DNA of 62,493 bases from an uncultured Prevotellaceae bacterium (GCA_947304115.1 CAMZAE010000008.1:1-62493); one strand, 5' to 3'; counted from the stretch's first letter, positions 17,561-27,555 are shown. Notes: generated by a model from the sequence alone, not told the origin. Translations and numbers: made by a program.

Positions 17561-19765
17561 ATGAAACCATTCATCTCCTTTTTAGTCCTTTTGTGCACTG
17601 CATTTATGTCAAACGCTCAGCGTTTGACAATTGGCGACCTCACCAACGGAGTCTATTCAGCAAAAAGTATCCGTAGTGTAACCACCTTGTCCGACGGCGA
17701 GAGCTATAGCCAACTTTCAGATGACGGCAAACAGATACTACGTCACAATTTCCGTGGTAGCGAGAATGCCGAGGTGCTCTTTGATGTCAACAACATTAGA
17801 AACCGTGTAAAGTTGGACCGTATAGACTGTTATTTGATGAGTCCGGACGGAAAAAACATCCTCGTGGGGACACAGACGAAGGCTATCTATCGTCACAGCA
17901 GCACGGCAGAGTACTATATATATAATGTGGCTAACCACACTCTTGTTCACCTCAGTGAAGGAGGCCCTCAAGAACAACCTCTATGGAGTCGGGACGGTAC
18001 GATGATCGCTTTTGTGCGAGATGGCAACCTCTTTCTTGTCAAACTGCTTTTCAATAATAGCGAGAGCCAAATCACAAAGGACGGCGAGTTCGGGAAAGTC
18101 ATCAATGGTAAGCCCGATTGGGTGAATGAGGAGGAGTTCTCATTTGCCAGAGCCTTTGACTTCAACGCTGACGGCACAATGCTTGCCTGGGTTCGATATG
18201 ACGAATCGGAAGTGCCAATGTTCAGTTTCCCTTGGTACAAAGGGATGAGTCCAGAAAAAAAGGAATACGCCCAATACCCAGGCTCTTACGACTACAAATA
18301 CCCCATTGCTGGCGCAAGAAACAGCATCGTCAGCGTACACAGCTTCGATATAAAGAGCCGCGTCATTCGCAAGATGCAACTCCCAATCCCGTCAGACGGT
18401 TATGTACCTCGTATCTTCTTTTCTCCATCTGATGCACAAAAGTTGCTCATCCTTTCCCTAAACCGCCAACAGAACCAACTTGACATTTATATAGCCAATC
18501 CTCGTAGCACGGAATGCCGTGTAATCGTACGCGAACAGGCGGAATGTTATGTTCCGGAGGATGCTTTCAGAACCTTTCAGGTAACAACTGACGGCTTTAT
18601 ATTGATGAGCGAACGAAGCGGGTATAAACATCTCTATCTCTATGACTTGAACGGCACTCTTCGCAGACAACTAACCAGCGGAAACTTCGAGGTTAAGGCC
18701 TTTTATGGCTACGACAGTAAGACGGGCACAACTTACTTTTCCTGCAATCGGGAAAGCCCTCTTCAACAAAGTATCTATAAGAGCGACATAAAGGGGAATT
18801 TGACACGACTCAGCACATCCTCGACTGGCTGGAACAATGCCATCTTCAGTACCAACTTCCGCTACTTTATGAACACCTGGAGCGACATCAATACACCTAC
18901 CATCACAACGCTTTGTGATGCTTCTGGCAAGACGCTAAAAACACTTGAAGACAATAGTGTTCTTCGTAAGAAACTTGCAGGTTTGAGACTCGGTGAGCGT
19001 AAATTCTTCTCATTTACGACAACCCAAGGCATACAACTAAACGGCTTCATGGTCCTGCCCCCGGATTTCAATGATAATAAGAAGTACCCCGTTGTCATGT
19101 ATCAATACAGCGGCCCAGGAAGTCAGCAGGTAGTTGATAGCTGGAGTGTGGGCAGCATGGGAGGATGCCTTTATGAGCAATACTTGGCGCAAGAGGGTTT
19201 TATTTCTGTTTGTGTGGACGGAAGAGGAACAGGTGGACGCGGTCGCGACTTTGAGCAATGTACCTATATGAAGCTCGGTCAGTTAGAGAGTCAAGACCAG
19301 GTGGAGGCCGCCATTTGGTTAGGCCAGCAGCCCTATGTCGACAAAAACCGCATCGCCATTTGGGGATGGAGCTTCGGAGGATTCAATACCTTGATGAGCA
19401 TGAGCGAAGGAAGGCCTGTTTTTGCTGCTGGCGTTGCTGTTGCTGCTCCTACCAGTTGGCGATACTATGACTCCATCTACACCGAGCGATATATGCGAAC
19501 ACCAAACGAAAACGGAGATGGCTACGATGTCTGTCCCATCAGTCGTGCCTCGAAACTAAATGGCAGCCTGTTACTCATTCATGGTCTTGCCGATGACAAC
19601 GTTCACTTTCGTAATGCAGCGGAATACACAGAAGCACTTGTCCATGCCGATAAAGATTTCCGCGAGTTAACATATACGAACCGTAATCACAACATTTATG
19701 GAGGCAATACGCGCAACCACCTCTTCCGTCAGATAACACAGCATTTCAAGGAACACTTGAAATAA
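17561..19765 (+). CDS. Dipeptidyl peptidase IV (S9 family)
   Basis: The 734-residue secreted serine peptidase starts with a signal peptide (MKPFISFLVLLCTAFMSNAQ). Residues ~30-480 form the DPP IV beta-propeller with WVNEEEFSFARAF and the EE pair that binds the substrate amino terminus. The alpha/beta-hydrolase domain has Ser604 in GWSFGG, Asp679 in HGLADDNVHF and His710 in RNHNIYG. It releases X-Pro dipeptides in the periplasm. Starting at 17483 would place the start upstream of the promoter, so 17561 is chosen. The family runs about 720-740 residues, so it is full length. Confidence 0.93.
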   Translation: MKPFISFLVLLCTAFMSNAQRLTIGDLTNGVYSAKSIRSVTTLSDGESYSQLSDDGKQILRHNFRGSENAEVLFDVNNIRNRVKLDRIDCYLMSPDGKNILVGTQTKAIYRHSSTAEYYIYNVANHTLVHLSEGGPQEQPLWSRDGTMIAFVRDGNLFLVKLLFNNSESQITKDGEFGKVINGKPDWVNEEEFSFARAFDFNADGTMLAWVRYDESEVPMFSFPWYKGMSPEKKEYAQYPGSYDYKYPIAGARNSIVSVHSFDIKSRVIRKMQLPIPSDGYVPRIFFSPSDAQKLLILSLNRQQNQLDIYIANPRSTECRVIVREQAECYVPEDAFRTFQVTTDGFILMSERSGYKHLYLYDLNGTLRRQLTSGNFEVKAFYGYDSKTGTTYFSCNRESPLQQSIYKSDIKGNLTRLSTSSTGWNNAIFSTNFRYFMNTWSDINTPTITTLCDASGKTLKTLEDNSVLRKKLAGLRLGERKFFSFTTTQGIQLNGFMVLPPDFNDNKKYPVVMYQYSGPGSQQVVDSWSVGSMGGCLYEQYLAQEGFISVCVDGRGTGGRGRDFEQCTYMKLGQLESQDQVEAAIWLGQQPYVDKNRIAIWGWSFGGFNTLMSMSEGRPVFAAGVAVAAPTSWRYYDSIYTERYMRTPNENGDGYDVCPISRASKLNGSLLLIHGLADDNVHFRNAAEYTEALVHADKDFRELTYTNRNHNIYGGNTRNHLFRQITQHFKEHLK

Positions 19766-19798
19766 TACAATTTACAAACGATAACTCCCCCTTCTAAA

Positions 19799-21067
19799 AT
19801 GCAGCCTTTAGCAGAAAGAATGCGCCCGCTCACGCTTGACAACTACATAGGGCAACAACACCTTGTAGGAGCAGGTGCTGTAATACGAAGAATGGTGGAA
19901 AGCGGTCACATAGGCAGCTTTATCCTATGGGGGCCTCCAGGAGTGGGAAAAACAACACTGGCAAATATCATAGCAAAGAAGTTGGAAGTGCCCTTCTTTA
20001 CTCTAAGTGCTGTGACAAGCGGGGTGAAAGATGTTCGTGACATCATCGAGAAGGCACGTTCTTCACGCTTTTTCAACCAAAAGAACCCCATCCTTTTCAT
20101 TGACGAAATACACCGTTTCTCCAAATCGCAACAAGACTCACTGCTCGGTGCTGTGGAACAAGGCGTTGTTACCCTTATAGGTGCGACAACAGAAAATCCC
20201 TCCTTTGAAGTAATCCGCCCGTTGCTCTCTCGCCTCCAAGTTTATACGCTTCATCCACTGGAGCCAGATGATTTAATGCAGCTTGCCCATTATGCTGTAG
20301 AACACGATGCAGAACTTCGTAAACGAAACTTTAGTTTCACCGAAACAGCAGCTCTGATTCGATACAGCGGAGGAGATGCGCGCAAACTGCTTAACACGTT
20401 GGAACTTGTCTATGAGTCGGCATCCAAAGAAGGTGTTATCGAAATTACTGATGCCATCGTAACTGATTGCCTTCAGCAGAATCCACTCGCTTATGACAAA
20501 GACGGTGAGATGCATTACGATATAATCTCTGCATTCATAAAAAGCATTCGCGGTAGCGACCCCGATGCAGCTATTTATTGGTTGGCACGCATGATAGAGG
20601 GTGGGGAAGACCCCGCTTTCATTGCGAGACGATTGGTCATCAGTGCAAGCGAGGACATCGGACTTGCCAATCCCAATGCTCTATTGCTTGCCAATGCGGC
20701 TTTCGACGCCGTTATGAAGCTGGGATGGCCTGAAGGTCGTATACCATTAGCAGAAGCAACTATTTACCTTGCCACAAGTCCCAAAAGCAACTCGGCATAT
20801 ATGGCTATAAACGAAGCCATAGAAAAGGTTAAGGAGACAGGCAATCAGGCCATACCTTTGCATCTTCGCAACGCACCCACAGAATTGATGAAACAAATGG
20901 GGTATAGTAAGGGCTATAAGTATGTGCACGACTATGAAGGCAATTTTATACGCCAACAATACCTGCCCAACGAATTGAAAGGGCAGCACTTCTGGCGTCC
21001 CCAATGCAACCCATCCGAAGACAAACTTCGGGTACAAATGGAGAAATTATGGGGAAAGAGAGATTAA
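19799..21067 (+). CDS. rarA: Replication-associated recombination protein A
   Basis: The 422-residue AAA+ ATPase (MgsA/RarA) acts at stalled replication forks with SSB. Walker A is GPPGVGKTT at 45-53 and Walker B is ILFIDEIHRFSKSQQD near 98-113. GATTENPSFEV is the sensor region, and the C-terminal part ends in the family's YKYVHDYEGNFIRQQYLP segment. It starts 33 bp after the DPP IV stop, probably as a read-through unit. Confidence 0.95.
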   Translation: MQPLAERMRPLTLDNYIGQQHLVGAGAVIRRMVESGHIGSFILWGPPGVGKTTLANIIAKKLEVPFFTLSAVTSGVKDVRDIIEKARSSRFFNQKNPILFIDEIHRFSKSQQDSLLGAVEQGVVTLIGATTENPSFEVIRPLLSRLQVYTLHPLEPDDLMQLAHYAVEHDAELRKRNFSFTETAALIRYSGGDARKLLNTLELVYESASKEGVIEITDAIVTDCLQQNPLAYDKDGEMHYDIISAFIKSIRGSDPDAAIYWLARMIEGGEDPAFIARRLVISASEDIGLANPNALLLANAAFDAVMKLGWPEGRIPLAEATIYLATSPKSNSAYMAINEAIEKVKETGNQAIPLHLRNAPTELMKQMGYSKGYKYVHDYEGNFIRQQYLPNELKGQHFWRPQCNPSEDKLRVQMEKLWGKRD

Positions 21068-21121
21068 AGGTCCAAGATGTTTCTTTCTTAATTCTTAACT
21101 CTTGATTTTGAATTCTTAACC

Positions 21122-21322
21122 ATGAGCGACGGGAATTTCAATCGTGCCTTGCTTCCGTCAACACCATACAGAAGCGGCATCAGGATGGGGCAGCAACAAA
21201 CCAAGGCAAAAGCCATGGAAGCCTTGAAAATAGCATTGGAAGAGTCAGAACCTTCTCTGTCTCATGAACAAAAAGAAGCTATTATGTCAAACTTTGAAAG
21301 GAATTTAACCTCTCTTTTTTAA
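21122..21322 (+). CDS. Small conserved-looking hypothetical protein
   Basis: The 66-residue protein MSDGNFNRALLPSTPYRSG... is charged and helical in its second half, with no signal or membrane segment. I do not recognise a domain. It follows rarA after 54 bp of AT-rich spacer, and its last 18 bp overlap the end of the converging lipid-kinase gene. Clean codon use and position downstream of rarA favour a real gene. Confidence 0.6.
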   Translation: MSDGNFNRALLPSTPYRSGIRMGQQQTKAKAMEALKIALEESEPSLSHEQKEAIMSNFERNLTSLF

Positions 21323-22360
21323 TTTCCTTAAAAGTTCTTGGTTGATAGTGCTTATGCGACGCTGTCCTTTCTTAAGGTCTGCTTTTATGTCAGCTCCAAA
21401 TGTCGATATTTCCTCGTTCACTCCGTGATAAAAATCCGAAAAAGTACGAAGTAAGGGAGGAAGAAAATTCTGCTCATTGGTGTTTATTACCATCTTAATT
21501 CCTCCAGGAACAAGCCTAACGTCAACCTCTTTTCCTGATTCTTTTGGGTCGCCATCAAAATGAATCACACCTGGCACTCGACGCTTGATATGCAAATGTT
21601 GGCAACGGAATGTACGAATATGGCTGTTGCTTGCAATTGTTTTATTAAAGAGCTGGATAGCAATTTGCGGTGCCTCAAGCATCGTGAATGGTTCCATCAA
21701 TGTAACATCCATCAGGCCATCGCTCATGCTGGCACTGGGTGCAATATAAACATTGTTTCCGTACTGACTGGCATTAGCACAAGCTATGAGGAATGCTTTA
21801 TAAACCTGTAGCTCCCCGTCAATCGTGATTTCGTATGTTTCCGGTTTGTATTTTAAGCCTTCTTTCAGGGTGTTTTCTATATAAGTAAAAAGCCCTCTGC
21901 GTTGGCTTTTGGAAAAGCGGTCGCTAATAAACGCATCGAATCCGACACCACAGGTGCAAAAGAAAGGCTCCTCGTCAATCATGCCATAATCAAGTTGCTC
22001 AATATGGCAATTAGCAAGCACTTGTAAGGCGCCATCAGGATTCATTGGAATATAGAGATGGCGGGCTAATCCATTCCCGCTGCCACAAGGAATAACGCCA
22101 AGAGCAGTGTCCGTATGAATCAGGCTCCGTGCAACTTCATTGACCGTCCCATCACCGCCAACAGCAACAACTACATCCACTTTCTCTTGGATTGCTTTGC
22201 CTGCATATTCAGCAGCATGACCTTTATGTCCTGTTTTTTGGATAGTCCACTCAAAGCGATTACTGTCGAGATGCTTTGGGATTAAGTCAATGATATGCTG
22301 CTTGTCTGAAGTGCCCGAAATAGGGTTAACTATGAATAGTATCTTAGTCTTTTTATCCAT
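21305..22360 (-). CDS. Diacylglycerol kinase-family lipid kinase
   Basis: The 351-residue protein has the DAGK catalytic signature: VNPISGTSDK at 11-20, GGDGTVNEV at 68-76 and PCGSGNGLARHL, followed by the YegS-like C-terminal domain (PSASMSDGLMDVTLM, HFDGDP). It phosphorylates a lipid hydroxyl with ATP at the membrane. It is divergent from serine palmitoyltransferase, so a sphingoid base is a plausible substrate; diacylglycerol and undecaprenol are alternatives the sequence cannot exclude. It converges on the small ORF downstream of rarA with an 18-bp overlap. Confidence 0.88.
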   Translation of the reverse strand: MDKKTKILFIVNPISGTSDKQHIIDLIPKHLDSNRFEWTIQKTGHKGHAAEYAGKAIQEKVDVVVAVGGDGTVNEVARSLIHTDTALGVIPCGSGNGLARHLYIPMNPDGALQVLANCHIEQLDYGMIDEEPFFCTCGVGFDAFISDRFSKSQRRGLFTYIENTLKEGLKYKPETYEITIDGELQVYKAFLIACANASQYGNNVYIAPSASMSDGLMDVTLMEPFTMLEAPQIAIQLFNKTIASNSHIRTFRCQHLHIKRRVPGVIHFDGDPKESGKEVDVRLVPGGIKMVINTNEQNFLPPLLRTFSDFYHGVNEEISTFGADIKADLKKGQRRISTINQELLRKLKKRG

Positions 22361-22484
22361 ACTTTCCGATGCAAATTTACGAAAAGATTTGGGATTTGGG
22401 ATTAGAGATTAAAGAAAAAAGAAGAAATCAGCATAAAAGGCAAAATAATTCTTCATTTTTCACTCTTTATTTTTAATTTCTTTG

Positions 22485-22492
22485 TACCTTTG
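22485..22492 (+). promoter_or_regulatory. -7 element for serine palmitoyltransferase
   Basis: TACCTTTG 46 bp before the ATG. A T-rich stretch precedes it but no clear -33 TTTG. Confidence 0.5.
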
Positions 22493-22537
22493 CACAAAAC
22501 TTGAAGCACATAATAGTGTGCCTGATATAGAAATACT

Positions 22538-23722
22538 ATGGGATTATTACAAGAAAGATGCGCTAAGTACACACTCCCTCAGGAGTTCATGGCGCAGGGT
22601 ATTTACCCTTATTTCCGTGAAATAGAAGGTAAGCAAGGTACAGAAGTTATAATGGAGGGCAAACGTGTACTGATGTTCGGCTCAAATGCCTACACCGGTT
22701 TGACTGGTGACCAGCGTGTCATAGATGCTGGGTGCGCTGCCATGCAAAAATATGGCAGTGGTTGTGCTGGAAGCCGTTTTCTCAATGGAACGCTCGATAT
22801 TCATGTTCAGCTTGAAAAAGAACTTGCTGCCTTTGTCGGAAAGGACGAAGTACTTTGTTTTGCAACAGGTTTCACGGTCAATAGTGGTGTCATCAGTCAA
22901 ATTGTTGACCGTAATGACTATGTCATTTGTGATGACCGTGACCATGCAAGTATTGTTGATGGCCGTCGTCTCAGTTTTGCTACTCAGTTCAAGTACAAAC
23001 ACAATGATATGGCAGATTTGGAGAAGCAGCTCCAGAAATGTGAACCAGATCGAGTCAAGCTCATTGTGGTAGATGGTGTTTTCAGTATGGAAGGCGATTT
23101 GTGCAAACTGCCGGAAATAGTTGAACTGAAGAAGAAGTACAATGCCACCATAATGGTAGACGAGGCTCATGGCTTAGGTGTCTTCGGCAAGCAGGGCAGG
23201 GGAGTCTGTGATCATTTCGGGCTAACTAACGAAGTTGATCTCATCATGGGCACTTTCTCAAAGAGTTTGGCCTCCATCGGTGGCTTCATAGCAGCAGACA
23301 GTTGTGTTATAAACTGGCTGCGCCATACGGCTCGTACCTATATCTTCAGTGCAAGTTGTACGCCTGCGGCAACAGCAGCAGCTCGCGAAGCATTGCACAT
23401 TATTCAGCAAGAACCAGAACGTATCGAAGCACTTTGGAATGTAACCAACTATGCTCTAAAACGTTTCAGAGAAGAAGGTTTTGAGATTGGTGACACCGAG
23501 AGTCCCATCATTCCGCTTTATGTTCGCGACACCGACAAGACATTTATGGCTGTTGCAAAAGCTTTCGACGAAGGAGTCTTCATCAATCCTGTAATACCAC
23601 CAGCTTGTGCACCTCAGGATACACTTGTTCGTTATGCTCTTATGGCAAACCACACACGTGAGCAAGTTGATGAGTCTGTTGAGAAGCTTAAAAAGGTTTT
23701 CAAAGAACTGGATATCCTTTAG
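22538..23722 (+). CDS. spt: Serine palmitoyltransferase
   Basis: The 394-residue PLP enzyme belongs to the alpha-oxoamine synthases. DRDHASIVDG, the PLP-ring aspartate region VDEAHGLGVFG (207-217) and the Schiff-base lysine Lys242 in GTFSKSLASIGG are visible. The start MGLLQERCAKYTLPQEFMAQGIYPYFREIEGKQGTEV is, from memory, close to the characterised Bacteroides SPT, which condenses serine with an acyl-CoA to begin sphingolipid synthesis. 2-amino-3-ketobutyrate CoA ligase is the main alternative, but the N-terminal region fits SPT better. A divergent lipid kinase lies upstream. Confidence 0.88.
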   Translation: MGLLQERCAKYTLPQEFMAQGIYPYFREIEGKQGTEVIMEGKRVLMFGSNAYTGLTGDQRVIDAGCAAMQKYGSGCAGSRFLNGTLDIHVQLEKELAAFVGKDEVLCFATGFTVNSGVISQIVDRNDYVICDDRDHASIVDGRRLSFATQFKYKHNDMADLEKQLQKCEPDRVKLIVVDGVFSMEGDLCKLPEIVELKKKYNATIMVDEAHGLGVFGKQGRGVCDHFGLTNEVDLIMGTFSKSLASIGGFIAADSCVINWLRHTARTYIFSASCTPAATAAAREALHIIQQEPERIEALWNVTNYALKRFREEGFEIGDTESPIIPLYVRDTDKTFMAVAKAFDEGVFINPVIPPACAPQDTLVRYALMANHTREQVDESVEKLKKVFKELDIL

Positions 23723-23745
23723 ACCCACGGAAATCAACATCGTAC

Positions 23746-23791
23746 AAATATAGGGCAATGCTTCCAAGAAATTAAGCATTGCCCTATATTT
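23746..23791. terminator. Strong terminator after spt
   Basis: An 18-bp perfect inverted repeat (AAATATAGGGCAATGCTT and its complement) with a 10-nt loop. Confidence 0.85.
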
Positions 23792-23842
23792 ATCTGCCCG
23801 TTGAAATAATCGGTGTTATGTTTAGTACAGAACAGATAAGAT

Positions 23843-23894
23843 AACTGTGGTAAAGATGATGGATGATATAAACATATCTTACTTTACCACAGTT
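23843..23894. terminator. Terminator of the Na/Pi gene
   Basis: A 13-bp perfect inverted repeat (AACTGTGGTAAAG / CTTTACCACAGTT) just past the minus-strand stop codon at 23904. Confidence 0.7.
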
Positions 23895-23903
23895 TGTATA
23901 TAA

Positions 23904-25610
23904 TCAGTGCTTCATCTTAGTGCCTGTTCTTGCTTCTACAACATTGACAATATAGTCACCTAACTTCTCGCAAGAGTTAATGAGATCCATATAGATGGTG
24001 CCGATGGCATAAGTGTACTTGTGACTATTGATATCAAGGATGTTCTGTGACTTCAACTGGTCGCGGTAATTGTTTATCTCTATCTCGGTGTTATAGCACT
24101 TGTAAACATCGAAGTAGTCTTTTCGTCCCTTAATCAGTTGGTTCATCTGTGTTAGAGCCTGATTGGTGAGTTCCATCATCTGATGCAGGTGTGCGTATTG
24201 TTCCTCGGTGAAGTGTTCTTTCTTGCCCTGCACCTTCATGTTTATGGTATGAGCCATATTGTAGCATGAGTCACCTATACTCTCCACTTCAGAAATCTCT
24301 CGGAGCATGGCGCGTATTTTGGCCTTCGTCTCGTCGCTGAGGTGGGCGTTGCTTACCTGATCAAGGTAGTCGGCAATACTGATTTCTGTGTTATCTGCAA
24401 TCTCTTCGTACTTCTCTATGCGGCTGAAGAGCTTGTTGAACTTGTTCTGGTCTTTCTCCGTAAGCAGCTCGCACACCATGCCGAACATGCGCTGTATGCG
24501 CTCGCTGAAAGCTGCAATCTCCTTTTGGGCTTCAAGGACAGAAAGCTCGGGAGTTTTCATGATGCCGGAAGTGATGAAATGCAGCTTGAAGTCCTCTTCC
24601 TCGCCTGCACTCCTGGGCTTGATTATCCAGCAAACGAACTTTTCTATCTGGGGGATGAACCAAATGAGCAACAATGTATTGCTGATGTTGAAGGCAGAGT
24701 GGAAGGTGGCGAGGGCAACGCTGGCCTTAATGGCGAAGCCCGAATCTTCGGGAGTCATTCCGGGGTCGAAGCCAGAGAGGTGGCATACTACCTTAAAGAA
24801 AGGTTTCATAAGAAGCAACACCCAGAAGACACCCACCGCATTGAAGCTGAGATGGGCAAATGCTGCACGCCGAGCTTGTGTATTTGCTCCCATAGCCACA
24901 ATGTTCGATGTGATAGTCGTACCCACATTCTCGCCAAGCACCAGCATGACGCCCTGGTCAATTTGCAGCACACCTGTCGAGCAAAGCATCATCGTGATAG
25001 CCATAATGGCTGCCGAAGATTGGACGCATAGTGTCAGGATTGTGCCAATAAGCAAGAAAAGCAGCGAGACGAGAAAGCCGCCGCCTGCAAATTCAGAAAA
25101 GAAAGTGCTGATAGCCTCTTTGGATGCGGGGTCATCAACAAGCGAGAAGCCTGTCTCTTTCAGCGTTGCCAAACCGAGAAACAGGAATGCTACGCCGAAA
25201 AGGAAGTCGCCCACGATGCGGCGCTTCTTCATATATATCAGGATGATGCCCAGGAAGAAGGCGGGATAGACGAAGTCCGAGATGTTGAAGCCCATACCCA
25301 GCGACATAATCCACGCCGTCAATGTGGTTCCTATGTTTGCACCCATGATGACAGAGATGGCTTGCACGAGGGTGAGCAGGCCTGCGTTCACAAAGGATAC
25401 TGTCATCAATGTTGTGGCGGTGGAGCTTTGCACGGCAGCTGTGACGAACATACCCGTCAGCATACCGGTGACGCGGTTCGTGGTCATCGCGCCAAGCACA
25501 TGGCGCAACTGCGGGCCAGCCATTTTCTGCAAGGCCTCGCTCATGGACTTCATACCGAACATGAGCAATGCCAAAGAGCCTAAAAGCTTAAAGATAACAA
25601 GCAAAGACAT
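23904..25610 (-). CDS. Na/Pi cotransporter family protein with PhoU-like tail
   Basis: The 568-residue membrane protein has two Na_Pi_cotrans repeats: the first carries QSSTATT at 61-67 and the second QSSAAIM near 195, both part of the substrate and sodium site. The C-terminal ~220 cytoplasmic residues are helical with a PhoU-like pattern (AFSERIQRMFGMVCELL, VESIGDSCYNMAHTINM). It probably imports phosphate with sodium or regulates that uptake. It is a single gene between two terminators with no pst or pho genes near. Confidence 0.9.
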   Translation of the reverse strand: MSLLVIFKLLGSLALLMFGMKSMSEALQKMAGPQLRHVLGAMTTNRVTGMLTGMFVTAAVQSSTATTLMTVSFVNAGLLTLVQAISVIMGANIGTTLTAWIMSLGMGFNISDFVYPAFFLGIILIYMKKRRIVGDFLFGVAFLFLGLATLKETGFSLVDDPASKEAISTFFSEFAGGGFLVSLLFLLIGTILTLCVQSSAAIMAITMMLCSTGVLQIDQGVMLVLGENVGTTITSNIVAMGANTQARRAAFAHLSFNAVGVFWVLLLMKPFFKVVCHLSGFDPGMTPEDSGFAIKASVALATFHSAFNISNTLLLIWFIPQIEKFVCWIIKPRSAGEEEDFKLHFITSGIMKTPELSVLEAQKEIAAFSERIQRMFGMVCELLTEKDQNKFNKLFSRIEKYEEIADNTEISIADYLDQVSNAHLSDETKAKIRAMLREISEVESIGDSCYNMAHTINMKVQGKKEHFTEEQYAHLHQMMELTNQALTQMNQLIKGRKDYFDVYKCYNTEIEINNYRDQLKSQNILDINSHKYTYAIGTIYMDLINSCEKLGDYIVNVVEARTGTKMKH

Positions 25611-25748
25611 AGGATTAATCAGATATTAAATAAAATATGTTATTCTTCATAAGACACCGCAAAGATAAAGAATTATAATTCTTCTGCCAAATAAAACTCT
25701 GTTTTTTCTGCTTTGAGGTATGGTTTTGAGAAATACTGGGCGGCTTAT

Positions 25749-27377
25749 TCACTGTGACAAGAAAGCTACTGCTGATTCTGCGCAGCGTTCACCATCGACT
25801 GCGGCACTGACTATTCCGCCTGCATAGCCTGCTCCTTCGCCACAAGGGAAGAGACCTTTGATGTGAATGTGTTGCAATGTCTCATTGTCACGGAGAATAC
25901 GGACAGGGCTGCTGGTGCGTGTTTCAATGCCAATAACTGTTGCCTCGGAGGTTAGGAAGCCGTGCTTCTGTTTGCCCCATAGCTTGAAAGCTTCGCGAAG
26001 ACGGGTACTGATGAACTCGGGCATCCAGAAATGAAGGGGGCTGGCAATGAGGCCTGGAGCATAAGAAGAAGCAGGAAGAGAGGCTGAGAGCCGACCGCTC
26101 ACGAAGTCCGTCATGCGTTGCGCTGGAGCTGTCTGTTGCTGATTTGCCTGCAACCAGCATTGTCTTTCCAACTCTTCTTGGAGGGAAAGCAGGGAGAGAG
26201 GTGAGCTTGGAGTCTGAAGCCTAAAGTTTGAACAGTCTTCTGGTCTTATCTCCACAACCATTCCACTATTGCTCCAACGTCCATTTCTATTGGAAGGACT
26301 CATACCGTTGACAACGACTTGCTCTGGACCGCTCGCTGCCGGCACGACAAATCCGCCAGGACACATGCAGAAGCTATACACTCCCCTACCCTGCACCTGC
26401 GTCACCATGCTGTATTCGGCAGCGGGAAGCCATTTGCCGCGTCCCTGTTTGCTATGGTACTGAATCCGGTCGATAAGCTCGGCAGGATGCTCCAGGCGAA
26501 CACCTATGGCAAGCCCCTTCGCCTCGATGTCAATGCCTGCCTGGGCAAGATACCGATAAACGTCGCGGGCAGAATGCCCAGTAGCAAGAATAACGGCAGC
26601 CCCCCTAAATTCATTGACCACTGGGGATTGAGGATTGACCATTGTTTCTGCTAAAACGCCAATGATGTGTCCTTCCCTTTTGTCAGCATCCGAATTGTCA
26701 ATAGTCAATGATGAATGGTCAATGATAAGTTCCGTCATCTTCGTCTGGAAGTGTACTTCACCACCACAGCGAAGGATGGTGTTGCGCATATTTTCTATGA
26801 CGCGCGGCAGGCGGTCGGTGCCGATATGCGGGTGCGCATCCGAGAGAATCGCAGGACTTGCGCCGTGTTGAACGAAGATTTGCAGGATGCGGTCCGTGTT
26901 GCCGCGTTTCTTGCTGCGCGTATAGAGCTTGCCATCGCTATAGGCTCCAGCCCCACCCTCGCCAAAACAATAGTTGCTTTCTGGGTTAACACGTTGCTCT
27001 GGTCGAATACGAGCCAAATCTTTCTTGCGCTCGCGTACATCCTTTCCTCTTTCTATGACGATGGGTTTGAAACCCAATTCGATGAGTCGCAAAGCGGCAA
27101 ACAAGCCGCCTGGACCTGCTCCGACCACAATCACAGAAGGACGCTCGCTGACATCCTGATAGATATAAGGATCGAAGTCCAGCAGAGGCGGCTCCTCACC
27201 AACGTATGCCCTTACAGTGAGATTGACAAAAATTGTTCGCTGACGCGCATCGATACTTCGTTTAAGAACACGAACCGCTTGTGCATCGATGCCCTTCTCC
27301 TGACGGAGATAGGCAAGAATGCTTTGCTCGTTGAACGCCTGCTGCGGCAGAATCCGTAAAGTTAACTCATTGACCAT
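25749..27377 (-). CDS. FAD-dependent oxidoreductase (COG2509-like) with repeat-derived insertions
   Basis: The 542-residue protein has an N-terminal small domain and then a dinucleotide fold VIVVGAGPGGLFAALRLIELG (near 83-103), NYCFGEGGAGAYSDGKLYTRSKKRG, ATGHSARDVY and the C-terminal GEGAGYAGGIVSAAVDG. These are the signatures of the uncharacterised COG2509 dehydrogenases; the substrate is unknown. Two patches, about residues 212-229 (DHSSLTIDNSD) and 246-257 (NPQSPVVNEF), look like translated intergenic repeats, and SNFRLQTPSSPLSLLSL is another candidate. The frame is intact. It reads as a solitary gene with an upstream gap rich in regulatory features. Confidence 0.82.
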   Translation of the reverse strand: MVNELTLRILPQQAFNEQSILAYLRQEKGIDAQAVRVLKRSIDARQRTIFVNLTVRAYVGEEPPLLDFDPYIYQDVSERPSVIVVGAGPGGLFAALRLIELGFKPIVIERGKDVRERKKDLARIRPEQRVNPESNYCFGEGGAGAYSDGKLYTRSKKRGNTDRILQIFVQHGASPAILSDAHPHIGTDRLPRVIENMRNTILRCGGEVHFQTKMTELIIDHSSLTIDNSDADKREGHIIGVLAETMVNPQSPVVNEFRGAAVILATGHSARDVYRYLAQAGIDIEAKGLAIGVRLEHPAELIDRIQYHSKQGRGKWLPAAEYSMVTQVQGRGVYSFCMCPGGFVVPAASGPEQVVVNGMSPSNRNGRWSNSGMVVEIRPEDCSNFRLQTPSSPLSLLSLQEELERQCWLQANQQQTAPAQRMTDFVSGRLSASLPASSYAPGLIASPLHFWMPEFISTRLREAFKLWGKQKHGFLTSEATVIGIETRTSSPVRILRDNETLQHIHIKGLFPCGEGAGYAGGIVSAAVDGERCAESAVAFLSQ

Positions 27378-27541
27378 TGAGCATTATTAACCTTTAATCT
27401 TGGGTTTTCCTTTTGCAAAATTACGAGATTTCTATTAAAGCGCAAAACAATCGGTGACTTTTTATTGTCATCATTATTAGCCTTATTGAACTATTTCATC
27501 AAAAAATATGCCATACTACACCTCGTTTCACATAAAAGTGT

Positions 27542-27549
27542 TATCTTTG
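27542..27549 (+). promoter_or_regulatory. -7 element for the structured RNA
   Basis: TATCTTTG in the gap between the FAD gene and the SGNH hydrolase, 98 bp upstream of the rod structure. No clear -33 element. Confidence 0.5.
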
Positions 27550-27555
27550 CACTCG

